DNA of 64,000 nt from Brasenia schreberi (GCA_036023115.1 JAYKKT010000079.1:13569501-13633500), one strand, 5' to 3'. Numbered from the stretch's first letter, positions 32,568-45,079 are shown. The notes: generated by a model from the letters alone, not told the origin. Translations and numbers: made by a program.

Positions 32568-34560
32568 TAGTATTGACTTAAACGAACCTATGGTTAATTA
32601 TCAACCTAAATCCATGAAATAAGATGTTTATGATCTTCATGGAGTCAAAAGAATTAGAAAGAAAAGCACAAAAGGGATGTCGTTTGAATCAATACATTCA
32701 TTGGAGTATGAAACTCCTGAATTTCAGCCTATTTCGTTTACTGTAAACAAAAGAAGAGAAAATGACCTGTGGCGGCTGGTGGCGGAGGATCTGTAGCAAG
32801 TGCTCGGAGGTAGGCAATGGCCTCTTTCTCTCCCTCTCTGTCTCTCTCTCTCTCTCTCTTTCTCTCTTTCTCTCCCTCTTATCTCTTGCTGAACTGCTCA
32901 ATGAGTTGGAACTTGCTGTTGCATGATGAATTTCCTCACCGGTGGCTAATGATTTGCAGACTTCTTGAGCCCCTTTTTATAGGCCACGGGTTGCCTATCA
33001 TCTGCAGCTATCGATAAGGCAACTTGCCTTATTATGGGCTTCTGGAATGGGCAAGAGAAAGTTGTTCATGGCCTTCCAAATCGAGTCAGGTGCTGCTGAA
33101 GGTAAGTTGGTTGCACTTGCTAAAATCGGTCGGCTGATCTTCCTTGATGACTGAATTCGGCCAGGGCTTGGAAGGTTGGCTGACTTTCCCAAATCCAGAT
33201 CACAATGATGTTCGTGTTGCTGAGCTCGTTTAGGATTAGGCAAGAGTGTATGGCCTTTGAAATCGAGCCATGACATCTTCACTCATTCACGGAAATATGC
33301 TGGCATATGGAAGGTAAGTAGATGTTGTGTGTGTCCTGCCAAATTCTGTGGCACTTGTTATGGGAAGTGGGCTGCTGTACTGCTGATTTTGGAGCTGCTG
33401 AGATCGTTGAACTTAGCCAACCTTTGTCAAGAGCTGAATTCAGGTGGTTGCTGCTTGAAGGACCTACCAAATCAGGCCCAAAGAAGTTAGGTGGCTAACC
33501 TCAACTGAAGGTGGGAATTCGGTTGATCTACTGCTGAAATGGCAAGTGACGGTGGTTGTGGAACATGTTAAAATCGATTCCATCTGCCAAGGCAAACCGT
33601 ATTTAACTTTTCATGGTTGAACTCAATTTTGTGATGCCTTTAAATCTGTTCAATCATGCAATATATATGCAATGCACTTATGTTTCCTATGCCATCATCT
33701 TTGGAGTTTAATATGGTACCTCCTCTCGAAAAACATCAATGGCGTGTAACATCAATAAATTAGTGACTGAGATAGCCTTATAAATGTAATCCTTAGAAAT
33801 CAATATCATGGCCTGCTTCTGTAAATTTCTGTTATAATATTTCCAGTCACGGACAAAGTGGATGGAGAATCTTGGATTCTCAAGAGAAGCTGGGTATACT
33901 GGATATTACATGTCCATATGTCTTGCTATTATCATGGGATTTAAAGAGTGGAACTACAAGCAACTTCATGCTCTTTGGGACTTTGAATTTTGGATTTGTT
34001 GATTGCTTAACCAAGAACAGTTTCAAGCTTTCCTGTTTTCATATGATTTAATCCACCATTTGTACGAGGTCTTTTCCCTCTTATGTGACTTTTCGTCTAT
34101 GTAATACATTGATAATAATTTTCACTATTTGGCTTTATCCAGATATATGGAACAGGAAGTCCCTGCTGGCTATATCTTCCTTTTTCCTTTCATACCTAAC
34201 TAGTAACAGCTCGTCACTTTCCTATTCCATCGCCTAACCAATAGGATGAAGCCCAAGTAAGTCAAGGTAGCTATTGATTGTAAGACCCTTGGCCTACCTT
34301 GTTAAAGCCAGCCAACCCATTTCTTAGAGCTTACCAAATTAGTCTTTTTGTGATCATACGGTCTATGTTGAGGTCGGCCAAGACTGCATAAGATAAGTTG
34401 AATCCACTTACCAGTAAATCATGGACCAAGGCTACTTATGGCAGGTTTCATCCACGTTGAAGTTGATAAGTTTTCTTCTTAGTGGCTTGCCAAATCGAGC
34501 ATTACAACTTGCTCAAGGATCTAGAATTTAGGCCCTTCGAGCTGAATGGCATGCTACATT
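32568..34560 (-). repeat. Inverted gypsy LTR fragment
   Basis: On the minus strand it matches the solo LTR's promoter and leader: TATA near 32975-32981, a (CT)n tract at 32820-32880 (GA on minus) and the downstream block around 32600-32760. The upstream part has the same GGCCAACTT/AAATCGGCC style of repeats as the U3 of the solo LTR; its far end at about 34560 is approximate. No terminal ends are visible. ORFs 32998-33490 are not recognisable proteins. Confidence 0.65.
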
Positions 34561-36806
34561 GTGATTGATTGCACTAGTGTGCATGTTGTGTTGTATGTTC
34601 TAATGAAACAACATCTTCATTTTTATACTCTTCTTGACAACCACAAGGACTCTAGATCTGAAGTCCATGAAGCAAAGGTTGTATTTTAGTTTAACTGATT
34701 GCATCAATTTGCAAGGGATGACATTTGAATGAAAATCAAATCCTTGTATAAACTCTCGTGAAAATTCACTACAATGCTTGAAACTCGATTGCAAGGTTTT
34801 AGATGTTGAGTCACTAAATGAAAACGTTGTGCTTTATTGCATTTGATTGCATATGTTTGTATATAGTGTCATATACTTTTGGCGAAGAAAAATCCTTATT
34901 TAAAATCTTTTATGAGAAATTACAATATATAACACAAAACTCAATCACATATTAAAGATTCTAAATTCCTTATGCACAGGTAACTGATAAAGATGTCACC
35001 ATCTTGCCTCAAAAGTGTCGGAATAAAGTACCTTACATGCCTTTGGATAGATATATTAGGTCCAATGAGACAGAAATAAACGTTGTTACATAATTTTATC
35101 ATATAAAACCATTCTCTTCATCAAAATGATCAAGCAAATACCCCATTCAGTTTTTAGGCATTCCAAAATAGTTACCTCTTCTGCTAGGAACGCGTGGAAC
35201 TCTCTCTCTCTCTCTCTCTCTACATTTGTGTGAGTGCATGTGCGCGTGATGTGATTATCACTGCATTTTGGCTGATCCCACTAGTTGGATGTAGGGTAGA
35301 TGACTGATCCACATGACCATGATAAATGTTGTATATGGACTGTTAAAACAAATAGTCTATCATTGCTAGCTCGTACCTGTGTAACATCATCCTCAAAAAG
35401 AGTTGCATGACTGGCATTGGCGCAACCGAACTAACTATTCAGTAGGCTGGGCGGGTCTATAGTTCTTGGGCCAAATTTAGAACCTAGATTGTGATGCATT
35501 GAATATGTGCGGAACTCCAAATTTTAAATTGGGAACAAAACCTGCAGAACAGGCATGGTTTCAGGAAATGGCTGAATGGAAATTGGTTGAGATTAGGGTA
35601 TCATTGAGAACGGCTAATTGGTTATACTGGAATTAGATTTGAAGTCGGACAGTAAAAGGCAAATCATGCTTCTATCTGTAAATTGTTATCAAAAGAATCT
35701 CGAAACTGTCTGGCATGGTTAAGTGGTTATCGTGGACTTTGAACTAATTCTGACCAACAGGATTTTGATTCCGTTTGGATGTGATTAATGCCCCGTCTGT
35801 CAGAATCACTATAACGTGAACACCACTGGTTAATCAAAATGTGAAGAATCCTACGCAGGCTCTTCAGCATGGCTTGTAAATCTATAAGTTCAAACATGAA
35901 TTATAAGTTGCGAGTCGAATAACAGCCTTATCGTCCCACCAATCTCCATGCGGCCAACTACTGAACCATTTTAAACCCAGGATTAGTGATCGTTTGATAT
36001 ACCAAGCATTTGTTTGGGAAGCCTTGGTTCTTCCCAAGCATGAAATTCCTCGTATTAAACTCCAAGCCTTTTCTATGAATAACACACACATATTTTAAGG
36101 AGGGTTGGATGAACCGAGTATTAAACATCAAGACAACGTCGATCTCGTTGCTCTTTCCACTATCCTGAATTTCCTCGTGAGTACTTGAGGTTTTCCTCAA
36201 ACATAGTTGCCCATCGTGTAATAATAATAATAATAAAAGGAAGAATAAGAATATGAATAGAACTGCCCAAAACAAGATTAGTGCAATATATGACACTCTT
36301 TGGAACACATAAACCGGGATCCTGAGCAACCATCGTTGTTATTAACAGGAAAAGGACGTTGGCAACAAAATATTGCCTGACCCTCATATGCATGTTTCCG
36401 TTGATTCTTAATCTGATACCAACTTCATGCCTAAATCTTCGATGTTTCGGAAGTTCTTTTCATGCAACTTGATGTAGCGTAAAGAAAATAACACCGAAAC
36501 AAAAAGAAACTACGGATCATAAGACGATGAAATTAAACGTAATATTTGGAATTATGTCTTGTGATGCGAGGACACACTTATCAAAAGATAACATGATTAG
36601 CGGATAGTGGAAAAGTGAGAGAGAGAGAGAGAAGGGGGGGGTGTTCAGCCAAAAGAATTGTGAAACAAAAGGCCAAGTAACAGATTTTAATTTTTATGTT
36701 TCAAAACATACTTCCAACTTTCTCCTCAAAGCTTCTTGTTCCGGAACAACCTTCCATGTAAGAGAAAATGTTACAGAAAAACCAACCAAACAACTCTCAC
36801 CGGTCA
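34561..36806. other. Intergenic, unassigned
   Basis: Low-complexity and AT-rich DNA with (TC)n at 35201-35221, (AAT/TAA)n near 36220, (GA)n at 36617-36632 and a G run at 36634-36640. Minus-strand frames around 35882-36393 show no motif I know. No element ends recognised. Confidence 0.5.
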
Positions 36807-36882
36807 CAAACAATACCTATTTCCTTTAGTTCTATCATTTTATTTCACTACAGAAGAATGAATCAAATCAAACGCGCAGAGA

Positions 36883-37637
36883 TCAGATGTTGCTGGTGGA
36901 GAAACCCAGGAGCTTGCGGTTCGAGATACCCGATGATTGGAGGCAGCTGGGGCGTGGAACCACGGTGCCACCAACTCTCCTATATGCGTGCTCGCACGAT
37001 GACATTGAAGGGTGGACATTGTTCATGGTGACTCCATCAAATACAATCCCTTTGGCAAAACCATTGCTACTCCTTGTCCAAGACTTTATCCTTAATCCAT
37101 TGGTAGAACCCGTGAAAATTGTGTTCTTCACAGTGACGTTTTGCACCCCGGCTTCATTAGCGTCCTTTCCTAGGCTTCCGATACTGCATGCAGTCACCAT
37201 GTTGAGATAAAGTCAGGTGATATTCCTTAAAACGTGGATATTTGTACTATATATAATAAAGCGTATTCTAATTGATCTACTTGGGTCGTGCTATACCTTA
37301 TTCCATGGCCAGGTCCACAGGTGACCTTCTGTATCCACAAATTTTGGGTACCCGGACCAACAGAGATGCAGTCATCTCCAGTCTTGATATCAGTGTTCGT
37401 GATGGTCACGCCAGTAGATTGCTCCACGTGGATGCCGTCCGTGTTAGGGCTTTGCCTGAGGATTACACCACAAACTGCTTTCCATGCCTTGAGAAAGGCC
37501 GCACTGTTATCGGTCACCCCATCTGCTTTTGCACCATAGGTCACAACGTTGTACGTTGGTGTCCCTTGTACTTAATGGACAAAGAGCGAGGGAATAATGA
37601 TAAGGGAAAACATGGCTTGAATGACACTGTTAGCCAT
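36883..37637 (-). pseudogene. Polygalacturonase pseudogene 5 (two internal deletions)
   Basis: It starts at the ATG at 37637 with a signal-peptide-like N-terminus interrupted by TAA where Ser is expected (near 37573). The part of exon 1 up to KAWKAVCG is kept. Then the rest of exon 1, intron 1 and the start of exon 2 are deleted, joining directly to [15 protein letters not shown] (exon 2). GDDC, GPGHGI, intron 2 and exon 3 (RIKSWT) follow. A second deletion runs from exon 3 (TMNNV) into the distal part of exon 4 (MSSCEHAY), removing intron 3. The catalytic motifs survive individually but the fold cannot. It is close to pseudogene 6 in sequence and flank. Confidence 0.9.
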
Positions 37638-37713
37638 GACAAGGACGATATATTGCTATTTTCCTGGCCAACTGAATGGGAATGGAAGATTTAGTTTAGG
37701 GTACAGTAATGAT

Positions 37714-37989
37714 TGTTGAATAAATGTTAAATGTCAGTTTTGATTGTGGGTTTAATTCAGCACATTACTATAGGAGAATAAAAGAGTTGTTATAGGAGAT
37801 ACTGGGGTTTTATGGCTATAATTAGGTTTTATTATTTTCAGTTTTAGAAAAGCATGCTAATGCCTATAAATAGAGTGTCTTGTCTCTCCATTCACAATAT
37901 AAGAAAATTGGCTCTCGTAGAAGCCTTCCTGACACAAAAAGAGAGGCGTGATTGAATTTTTTACTTTGGCGAAATTGATTGCTTTCACA
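37714..37989 (+). repeat. 5' LTR of copia element
   Basis: 276 bp, TGTTGAATAA...CTTTCACA, with TATAAATAGAG at about 37865. It lacks about 31 bp present in the 3' LTR, between two copies of AAGAG, and differs at roughly eight to ten other sites. Confidence 0.92.
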
Positions 37990-37991
37990 AT

Positions 37992-38004
37992 TTGGTATTA
38001 GGGC
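37992..38004 (+). promoter_or_regulatory. Primer-binding site of copia element
   Basis: TTGGTATTAGGGC directly after the 5' LTR, a partly mutated match to the tRNA-Met-complementary TGGTATCAGAGC. Confidence 0.65.
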
Positions 38005-38006
38005 CT

Positions 38007-38985
38007 ATGGCGAATGTGACGGGTCAAATGTTGCTGCCCTGACTGACGAAGGCGAACTACGAGAATTGGAGCATCCAAATGAAAGCTCTTCTTGGATCTC
38101 AAGATGCATGGGAAGTGGTTGAAGAAGGTTTCGAAGAACCAACAAATAGCATGAGATATATGGCGGCTCAAAACAAGACATTGAAAGAGACGTGATCGAA
38201 GGATAAGGCAGCACTATACATGTTGTTGTGAGCCGTTGACGAGTCGGGCTTTGAGAAGATTGTTGGTGTAACTACTTCAAAAGAAGTGTGGGACATTTTA
38301 GAAAAAGTGTTCAAAGGAGCCGATCGAGTCAAGCAAGTACGTCTCCAAACTCTTCGTGGCGAGTTGGAGAGCATGAAGATGGAGTCGAAAAGTGTATCTG
38401 ACTACATCACGCGTGTACAGACTGTGGTGAACCAACTCAACCGAAATGGCAAAACGTTAACCGATGCGCGAATTGTGGAGAAGATTTTGAGGTCATTAAC
38501 CGACAGCTTCGAGAATGTTGTATGTGTCATAGAAGAGTCAAAGGACCTAGCGATGCTCACGGTCGATGAGATCGTCGGTTCTCTCGAGGCACATGAGCAA
38601 CATAAGAAGAAGAAGGAGGAGACACTCGAGCAAGCACTTTAAACCAAGGCGTCAATCAAAGACGAAAAGGTACTCTATTCCCAAAACTTTGAGGTAGAAG
38701 ATGTGGTAGTGGAGGTCGAGGAAATGGTCATGGTGGTAGAGGCCATGGTCAAGAAGGGTATTATGAGGAGAATGGGCAATCAAGCCAACAAAATTGGCGT
38801 GGAAGAGGACGCGGTCATGGGAGAGGCGGCCGGTCAAATTATTTCAATATCGAGTGCTACAAATGTCACAAATATGGTCACTATACGAAGGATTGCAACT
38901 CCGATAAGTGTTACAATTGTGGCAAGGTAGAGCATTTCACGAAAGAATGTCGAGTCGAGAAAAAGGTGAAGAGACAACCAATCTA
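38007..38985 (+). pseudogene. Copia element gag with zinc knuckles
   Basis: ATG at 38007. An early TGA (near 38040) and further stops near 38192 and 38230 precede an open core 38286-38642 (YITRVQTVVNQLNRNGK, KILRSLTDSFENVV). TAA at 38640 and a frame change follow. Then comes an Arg/Gly-rich stretch and two CX2CX4HX4C zinc knuckles at 38855-38950, which in working copies bind element RNA. Confidence 0.85.
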
Positions 38986-38994
38986 GCCACGGAA

Positions 38995-39216
38995 GATGAG
39001 GTGAAAGATGGTTTTCTCTTGATGGCTCACAACGAAGTCAACACCGACAATAACACGGTGTGGTACCTCAACTCGGGTGCAAGCAACCACATGTGAAGGC
39101 ACAAACATTTGTTCAAGGAGATGTGAAAAGTTGAAGATGGGCATGTATCTTTTGGAGATGCGTCGAACGTCGAGGTCAAAGGCTAAGGTACGGTTTGTTA
39201 CTTACAAAAGGATGGC
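38995..39216 (+). pseudogene. Copia element protease
   Basis: The active-site block reads WYLNSGASNHM, with the codon at 39070-39072 being AAC where the catalytic Asp (DSGA) is required, a loss-of-function change. A TGA follows after NHM, then further stops to 39190. Confidence 0.82.
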
Positions 39217-40100
39217 TTGGTAGGGTCAATCCAAGATGTGTATTACGTACCAGACCTCAAGACGAACATTTTGAGTATGGGGCAACTCATGGAGAAAGGT
39301 TACTTGGTACTCATGAAAGACCGGGTACTATACTTGAAAGATAAACAAAGGCGCATAGTCGCTCGAGTCGAGATGGGGAGAATTCGCATGTATAAACTAA
39401 ATTTAAGAAGAGTGCGAGAAAAATGTTTACGAGTCGACTTAGAAGACAAGGCATCGTTATGGCATCTCTGCTTTGATCACCTACATCATGGTGGTCTAAA
39501 AGAGTTAGCAAAGAAGAGCATGGTGCACGGACTACCCGACATCGACTACGAGGGAAAATTTTGTGAAGAATGCGTGCTCACCAAGCATGCGAGAACCTCG
39601 TTTCAAAAGAAGGCAGAATATTGGGCTAAGCAACCTCTCGAGTTGATTCATACCGACATATGTGGACCAATTACCCCTGAATCTTTCAGCGGTAAAAGGT
39701 ATTTCATTTCCTTTATTGATGATTTCTCACGAAAAACTTGGGTTTATTTTCTGAAAGAAAAATCAAGTATTTGTAGCCTTTAAAATGCTCTTAGAAAGAG
39801 AGTTGTAATCAAGACTTCTAAGATCCGATAAAGCGAGGATAATTTACATCTAAAGAATTTAATGAATTTTGTGAAAACAATGGAATTCACCGCTCTAACG
39901 TTCCTAGATCATCAACAAAATGGTGTTGCGGAAAGGAAACGGATAGGACTGCTCATTAATATGGTAAGATGTACGATGAAAGTTTAAAACAATATGCCTA
40001 ATGTGAATTTTGGACGGAACGGTTACTTACTTTGTAAGTAATTATATTTTGCAGCCAACCGGTCTCCTACAAGTCAACAAAAAATGAAGGGATCAAACAC
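39217..40100 (+). pseudogene. Copia element integrase
   Basis: The open part 39217-39783 has the pre-integrase zinc region (LWHLCFDHLHHGGLKELAKK, CEECVLTKHA) and the first catalytic Asp at 39655-39657 (HTDICGPI). After 39783 the frame collapses. The Glu-containing QNGVAERK-like motif is still readable at 39913-39940. Confidence 0.82.
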
Positions 40101-40543
40101 CACAAGAAGCACTTAAGTTGAGACCAAACCTAGTGTCAATCATTTGCGGATTTTTGGAAATGTTGCTTATGTTCATGTAATTCACTCAAAGCCGAGATCT
40201 TAAAGCCTAGATGATCATGTGAGAAACATGTTTTTATTGGTTACGATCCAAATTTCAAAGGCTACAAGTTGTACTAACCTAAGCAATGGCAAGATTGATA
40301 AGAGTTAGTGAGATGTGAAGTTTGATGAAAAGCCACTTGAGACGGGAAGCACAAGAAAAGGAAGTTATGATTTCTTTCCATACTTTGAAGATGAGAAAGC
40401 AAGAGATCATGATGCCTATCTAAGAAGAGATTCTACCATCATCTCTCATTCATGAAGCTACATCCTCATCTTTCAAGAAAGTTCTGTAGTGAAAGGCCAA
40501 GAAAAATGAAATATTGAAGAATTATATGATGTAATCGAAGCCT

Positions 40544-41290
40544 TTGATTTGTTTGGTTTTTGTTGACAAAGTGAACCTTAGACTTTTGATGAAGCTTTCA
40601 AAGACAAAAGGTGGAGACGAGCCATGCAAGAGGAAATTGAAGTCATTGAAAAGTATAACACTTGGGAGTTATCATCTTCCCAAGGGTCATGAATCAATTG
40701 GAGTCAAATGGGTGTTCAAGACAAAGAAGAATGCCAAAGGAGATGTAGAGATATAAAGCAAGGCTCAAGTTATAAAAGCTGCAAGCAAAAGCATGGAGTT
40801 GATTACGTAAGAAGTATTTGCACCCATTGCAAGCATAGAGACAATTTGTTTGATCATTACTTAAGCGCTCAGCACAAAATGAAGTGAAGGATTTATCAGG
40901 AGGATGTTATCAACTTGATGGTAAAGTCGAAGAGGAGGTATATGTTGAGCAACCAATTGGTTTTGTGGAAGGGCATGAAAATAAAGTCTAAGATTCAAGA
41001 AGGCATTATATGGGTTGAAGCAAGTACCAAGAGCATGGAATAGCCGTGATTGACAAATATTTTCAAGATAATGACTTTGTTCGATGTTCATGAATATGCT
41101 CTTTATGTTAAAGCATATGACAATGGAGATATTTTGCTTGTTTGTCTTTATGTTGATGATCTTATTTTCACCTCGGAACTAATCCTACTTTGTTTAAATG
41201 ATTCAAGAAGCTTTATGATTACATGAATTTGAAATGACCGATATTGGGCTCAATGTCATACTATTTAGGCCTGTCAGGTTGAAGCACAAA
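40544..41290 (+). pseudogene. Copia element reverse transcriptase
   Basis: Copia RT start with ESIGVKWVFKTKKNAKGD at about 40690-40745. The YVDD codons are intact at 41149-41160 inside LLVCLYVDDLIFT. Stops and short indels break every frame, and several inter-motif stretches appear shortened. Confidence 0.78.
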
Positions 41291-41322
41291 AGGAGGATGG
41301 AATTTTATTTCTCAAGAAGCCT

Positions 41323-42095
41323 ATGCAAAGCGAGATTTTGAAGAAGTTCAAGATGGCAAATTGCAGCCCGGTATCAACACCAATTGAACCAGGTGCAAAA
41401 CTCTCGAAGTTCGATGGAGGAGAACGTGTCGATGCGAGTAGATACCAGAGTTTGGTAGGAAGCCTTCGCTATTTCACATGTACAAGGCCGGATCTTTCAT
41501 TAAGTGTCGGCATTATAAGTCGGTTCATGGAGGAGCCGGTGTATTCACATTGGAAGGCGTTGAAGCGAATCCTACGGTACATCCAAGGAATGGTGTCACT
41601 CGGGTTGTTCTACTTGAAAGCAGAAGATTACAAGTTGGTTGGCTACTCCGACAACGATTGGTGCGGAGACATAGACGATCAGAAAAGTACATCGGGATAC
41701 GTGTTCTTTATGGGCGACATAGCATTCACTTGGCTTTCAAAGAAGCAACCGATCGTGACGCTCTCGACGTGTGAAGCTGAATATGTGGCAGCATCTTGGT
41801 GTGTATGTCATGCGATATGGCTTAGAAATTTGTTGAGCAAGATGGAGCTAAAGCAACTAGGTGCAACCGTGATTCAAGTTGACAACAAATCAACAATTGA
41901 GTTGGCAAAAAACTCAGTGAACTATGAAAGAAGCAAACACATTGATGTTCGTTTTCACTTTATCCGAGATCATGTGAAGGAAGTGTGGAATTGGTGCATG
42001 TAGCAAGTCAGGATCAAGTTGCGGATATCTTCACAAAACCACTACCGAAAGTACTCCTCGACAAATGCAAGAAGATGATTGGCATGAAGGATGGT
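41323..42095 (+). pseudogene. Copia element RNase H
   Basis: Longest surviving frame of the element (226 codons to 42003). Blocks: PIEPGAKLSKFDGGE, YQSLVGSLRYFTCTRPDLS, VGYSDNDWCGDIDDQKST, STCEAEYVAAS, VDNKSTIELAKN and SKHIDVRFHFIRD. After 42003 the end of the domain (ADIFTKPLPK) continues in another frame. Confidence 0.88.
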
Positions 42096-42111
42096 AGAAA
42101 CATTTAAATTT

Positions 42112-42123
42112 GCGAGGGAGTTT
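42112..42123 (+). promoter_or_regulatory. Polypurine tract of copia element
   Basis: GCGAGGGAGTTT directly precedes the 3' LTR start TGTTGAATAA. Confidence 0.7.
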
Positions 42124-42429
42124 TGTTGAATAAATGTTAAATGTCAGTTTTGATTGTGGGTTTAATTCAGCACGTTACTATAGGAGAATAAAAGAGTCAG
42201 CAGTTTCAGTAGATGAAAGGCCAAGAGTTGTTAAGGAGATAGTGGGGTTTTATGGCTATAATTAGGTTTTATTATTTTCAGTTTTAGAAGAGCATGCTAA
42301 TGCCTATAAATAGAGTGTCTTGTCTCTCCATTCATGATATAAGAAAATTGGCTCTCGTAGAAGCCTTCATGACGCAAAAAGAGAGGCGTGATTGAATTTT
42401 TTACTTTGGCGAAATTGATTGCTTTCACA
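42124..42429 (+). repeat. 3' LTR of copia element
   Basis: 306 bp; the TATAAATAGAG block is at about 42305. It retains the 31 bp lost from the 5' LTR. The end CTTTCACA abuts the duplicated target ATGAT. Confidence 0.92.
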
Positions 42430-42434
42430 ATGAT

Positions 42435-44240
42435 GAAAGACTTCATCGTTTCGATCTATATCCTTTGTAAAGGCTGTGATGTTGGTGGATTGGGAATGAT
42501 CCCTAACACATCTATATATATACACAAAAGAAGCGCATACCTGATCGCATGTAAGTAATTGTCTTTCACATGATATATATAGCCATGGGTCCAAAACAGG
42601 CAAAACTTGTTTGATGTGGAATTGACAAGCAGTGTTGTTTTCGAGCGTAAATTCTACGTTGAATATTAAGTTAGATAATCTATTACAAAATCCAAATAGA
42701 ATTGAGACCCCATTTTCAAGTCTTGATTGTAACTACATTGACTAAACAATGCAGCAAATCGAGATCTTACATAAGAGGAATCTGCTTACAATGAAAGATG
42801 TTCTTGATCCATATGTTATTCATCTATATTTCCGTACTCGTAAAACAAATGATAAACTAAGCAGAATGGGGTCACCAGGGCATTCTTAAGAATTAGATAA
42901 TTGGGTTTACTTAGAAAAAGAATCCACTAAAGTAGACCTCACCTCACAGAAGATAACAGTGTCAAGATATTCAGTTATTTTGCGCCTATCGCTTTCAATT
43001 AGCAACATTTTCATACTTTTCTGTTACGTGAACATCACAAGATAAAGTTTCTATTCACTGTGGACAGTTGTTATCACCAGATGAAATGTCCACTTGTCAA
43101 CACTTTGGGGTCTCCTAAATACAAGTGCCTAGTATTTTATTGCCTCAAGTTTTGCCAAGTAACAAACAACATTAATAACCTAAGTTATACTAGCTTGCTT
43201 ATGAATGAATCACCGTAAAAAACAATTACCACATGATACAGCATCAAGATAACATGCTTCAGAGATAAGAAAGAAGCCAGCCTCAACATGAAAACTAAGC
43301 AGCAGCATCCTTGGACGATCGGTGGTTCAGACCAAAAACGCTTCGGAACGATCGTACTGTGAACTTGGTCATGGTTCATTTGTCACGAGATCAGTTTTCA
43401 TTGCAGCAGGCTGGAAAGAGATGCAATCCTTCATGATCGAGAGCGACTGGATCGTTTGTTTGTGTCTAATTTTGCTTCGTTCGCCATTTGGTGAAGAAGT
43501 CCAGTGCTACTTGTGTGAGATCACCAAAACCGAGCCTTTTTCCTTGCCAGTTTAACTCAATTACATGGATTCTTGGCCATAGTGACGTGGCTTGTGTCAT
43601 GTACAGGTATTTTGAATTGAGAAGGATCAAATATTGCATTTGGTTTCCTTCTAATATTTTTTTCTCAGCGGTTCAAATCAATTAAACATGATTGTTCTTT
43701 TCTTTTTTTTCACGGGCAGTGGGAGCAGCTGAATCATTCCGAAAAGGTACTCCGTTTGAAACATTACTTAGCTGGCTAATAAACAAAGTTGGGTTCTCAT
43801 GGGCTAATTAAGTTTGATTTTGCCATTGGTTGTAGAAGAAAATTTTAATATTGCTGGTCGATTCGACATGGAATAAGAAGGAAAGTTGTTTTGCTAATTA
43901 ATAGCCCAATGTTGTACGATTAACAACGTAATCTGATAAAGTCGTTCATTAATAGAAAGAAAAGTCGGCGTTTGATGGTTAACATCACTAGACAATTTTG
44001 AAGGGACTAGAGCTATGATGCCAGCCATTCTTCTCGAACAAGAGCTGCAGTATTTTTGGGGCAGCCTAGCCCAGCCATGCAGGCCGAGGAAAATGGGGCT
44101 GTGAGGACTGGGGGAATGCTAGCAAGGCCGACCGCAGCCATGGCCGTCAAGATCAAGCACACCAGGTTAAAACAGTCCTTTAGGAAAATAGGGGCTCACA
44201 TTTTCCAGCCTAATCTCCCTCTATATATGTAGAGATAACA
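42435..44240 (-). other. 5' flank of PG pseudogene 5 (duplicated at 56166-57010)
   Basis: Continues the PG 5' flank interrupted by the copia element. A TATA run is at 42514-42522. It matches 56166-57010 along most of its length, except for the extra block 42877-43710. No ORF of recognisable product. Confidence 0.75.
42877..43710. other. 834-bp block present in only one flank copy
   Basis: Between GGGGTCACC and CACGGGCAGTGG, this copy has 834 bp where the copy at 56541-56547 has 7 bp. I see no terminal repeat or target duplication. The block ends in a T run and contains short frames of no recognised product. It could be an insertion here or a deletion in the other copy. Confidence 0.7.
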
Positions 44241-45014
44241 TAGTCTATGCACATATCTTATCATGTTCAAATCCCCTCTATCATATCAACTATTCCATTA
44301 TTGAGATAAACGGTTGAGGGATAAAACAAAAAGTATTTAATGCAAATACAAAGTACACAAAATATAACAATAATTCTTTACCTTTTAAATTCAAATCTAG
44401 AATCGAATAATAAAGATGTTTAAGTTTATTTGAATAAGGATGAGTGTGTGTATTTACAACTCCATAATATATATATTTATTTATATATTAGGTTACCACC
44501 CAATGAAATTCATTTCGTACTAGTTAATTTTCTCGCCATATCTCATGTCATATTTCTAGTTTAGAATAAGTTTTATGCATATATTTAACAAAGCAGTCCT
44601 GTCAACTTGATTATCTATTAGCAACACAATTTGTAGTCCATTCAATTGACCTAAATTGCTCGAGTCGATTCAATTGAACTTGCGGTCTACAACACGTAAG
44701 TCGGGGAGCCCTGCCAGGCAAAAGTGGATTACTCAAGTTGTTGAACAGCTACTGGATAAAGATGGTCCGTTAGTTTCACCTGACACGAGCGGTGGGGCGT
44801 ACAAGCTGATTTGACTTTTATTGGTCAATACTTCAACGGGAAATTAATGATTGGTCAATATTTATATATGATTTTTACTGCATCGACTCTCTCCTCTTTT
44901 TCTTCATAACAAATATTGTGGATAAACACATATTTGTGATATACATATGTCAACACGATAGGATTCTAAACGAACGAATGGTACTGGATCATACAATATG
45001 AAGGTGTATCATAC

Positions 45015-45057
<43 letters not shown>

Positions 45058-45079
45058 ATTGTACTGCATCATACCTGCA
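44241..45079. other. AT-rich intergenic with (TA)n microsatellite
   Basis: No gene recognised. A (TA)16 run lies at 45018-45050, and shorter AT runs occur near 44467-44490. Confidence 0.6.

Larger units (their letters stand above)
37714..42429 (+). mobile_element. Complete but dead Ty1/copia element
   Basis: 4716 bp, with LTRs at 37714-37989 and 42124-42429, primer site, gag, protease, integrase, RT, RNase H and polypurine tract in copia order. It is flanked by ATGAT (37709-37713, 42430-42434). The related locus at 56162-56185 shows the empty site with a single ATGAT, which proves the boundaries. Pol has many stops and frameshifts. It sits in the 5' flank of PG pseudogene 5. Confidence 0.95.

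Noticed and set aside
35882..36393. Minus-strand frames with a hydrophobic stretch
   Set aside because: No recognisable domain, overlapping frames and simple AAT repeats; the membrane-like run comes from low-complexity sequence.
37272..37694. 140-codon plus-strand frame
   Set aside because: Antisense shadow of PG pseudogene 5 exons.
45018..45050. (TA)16 run as a possible promoter or origin
   Set aside because: A simple microsatellite with no gene next to it.
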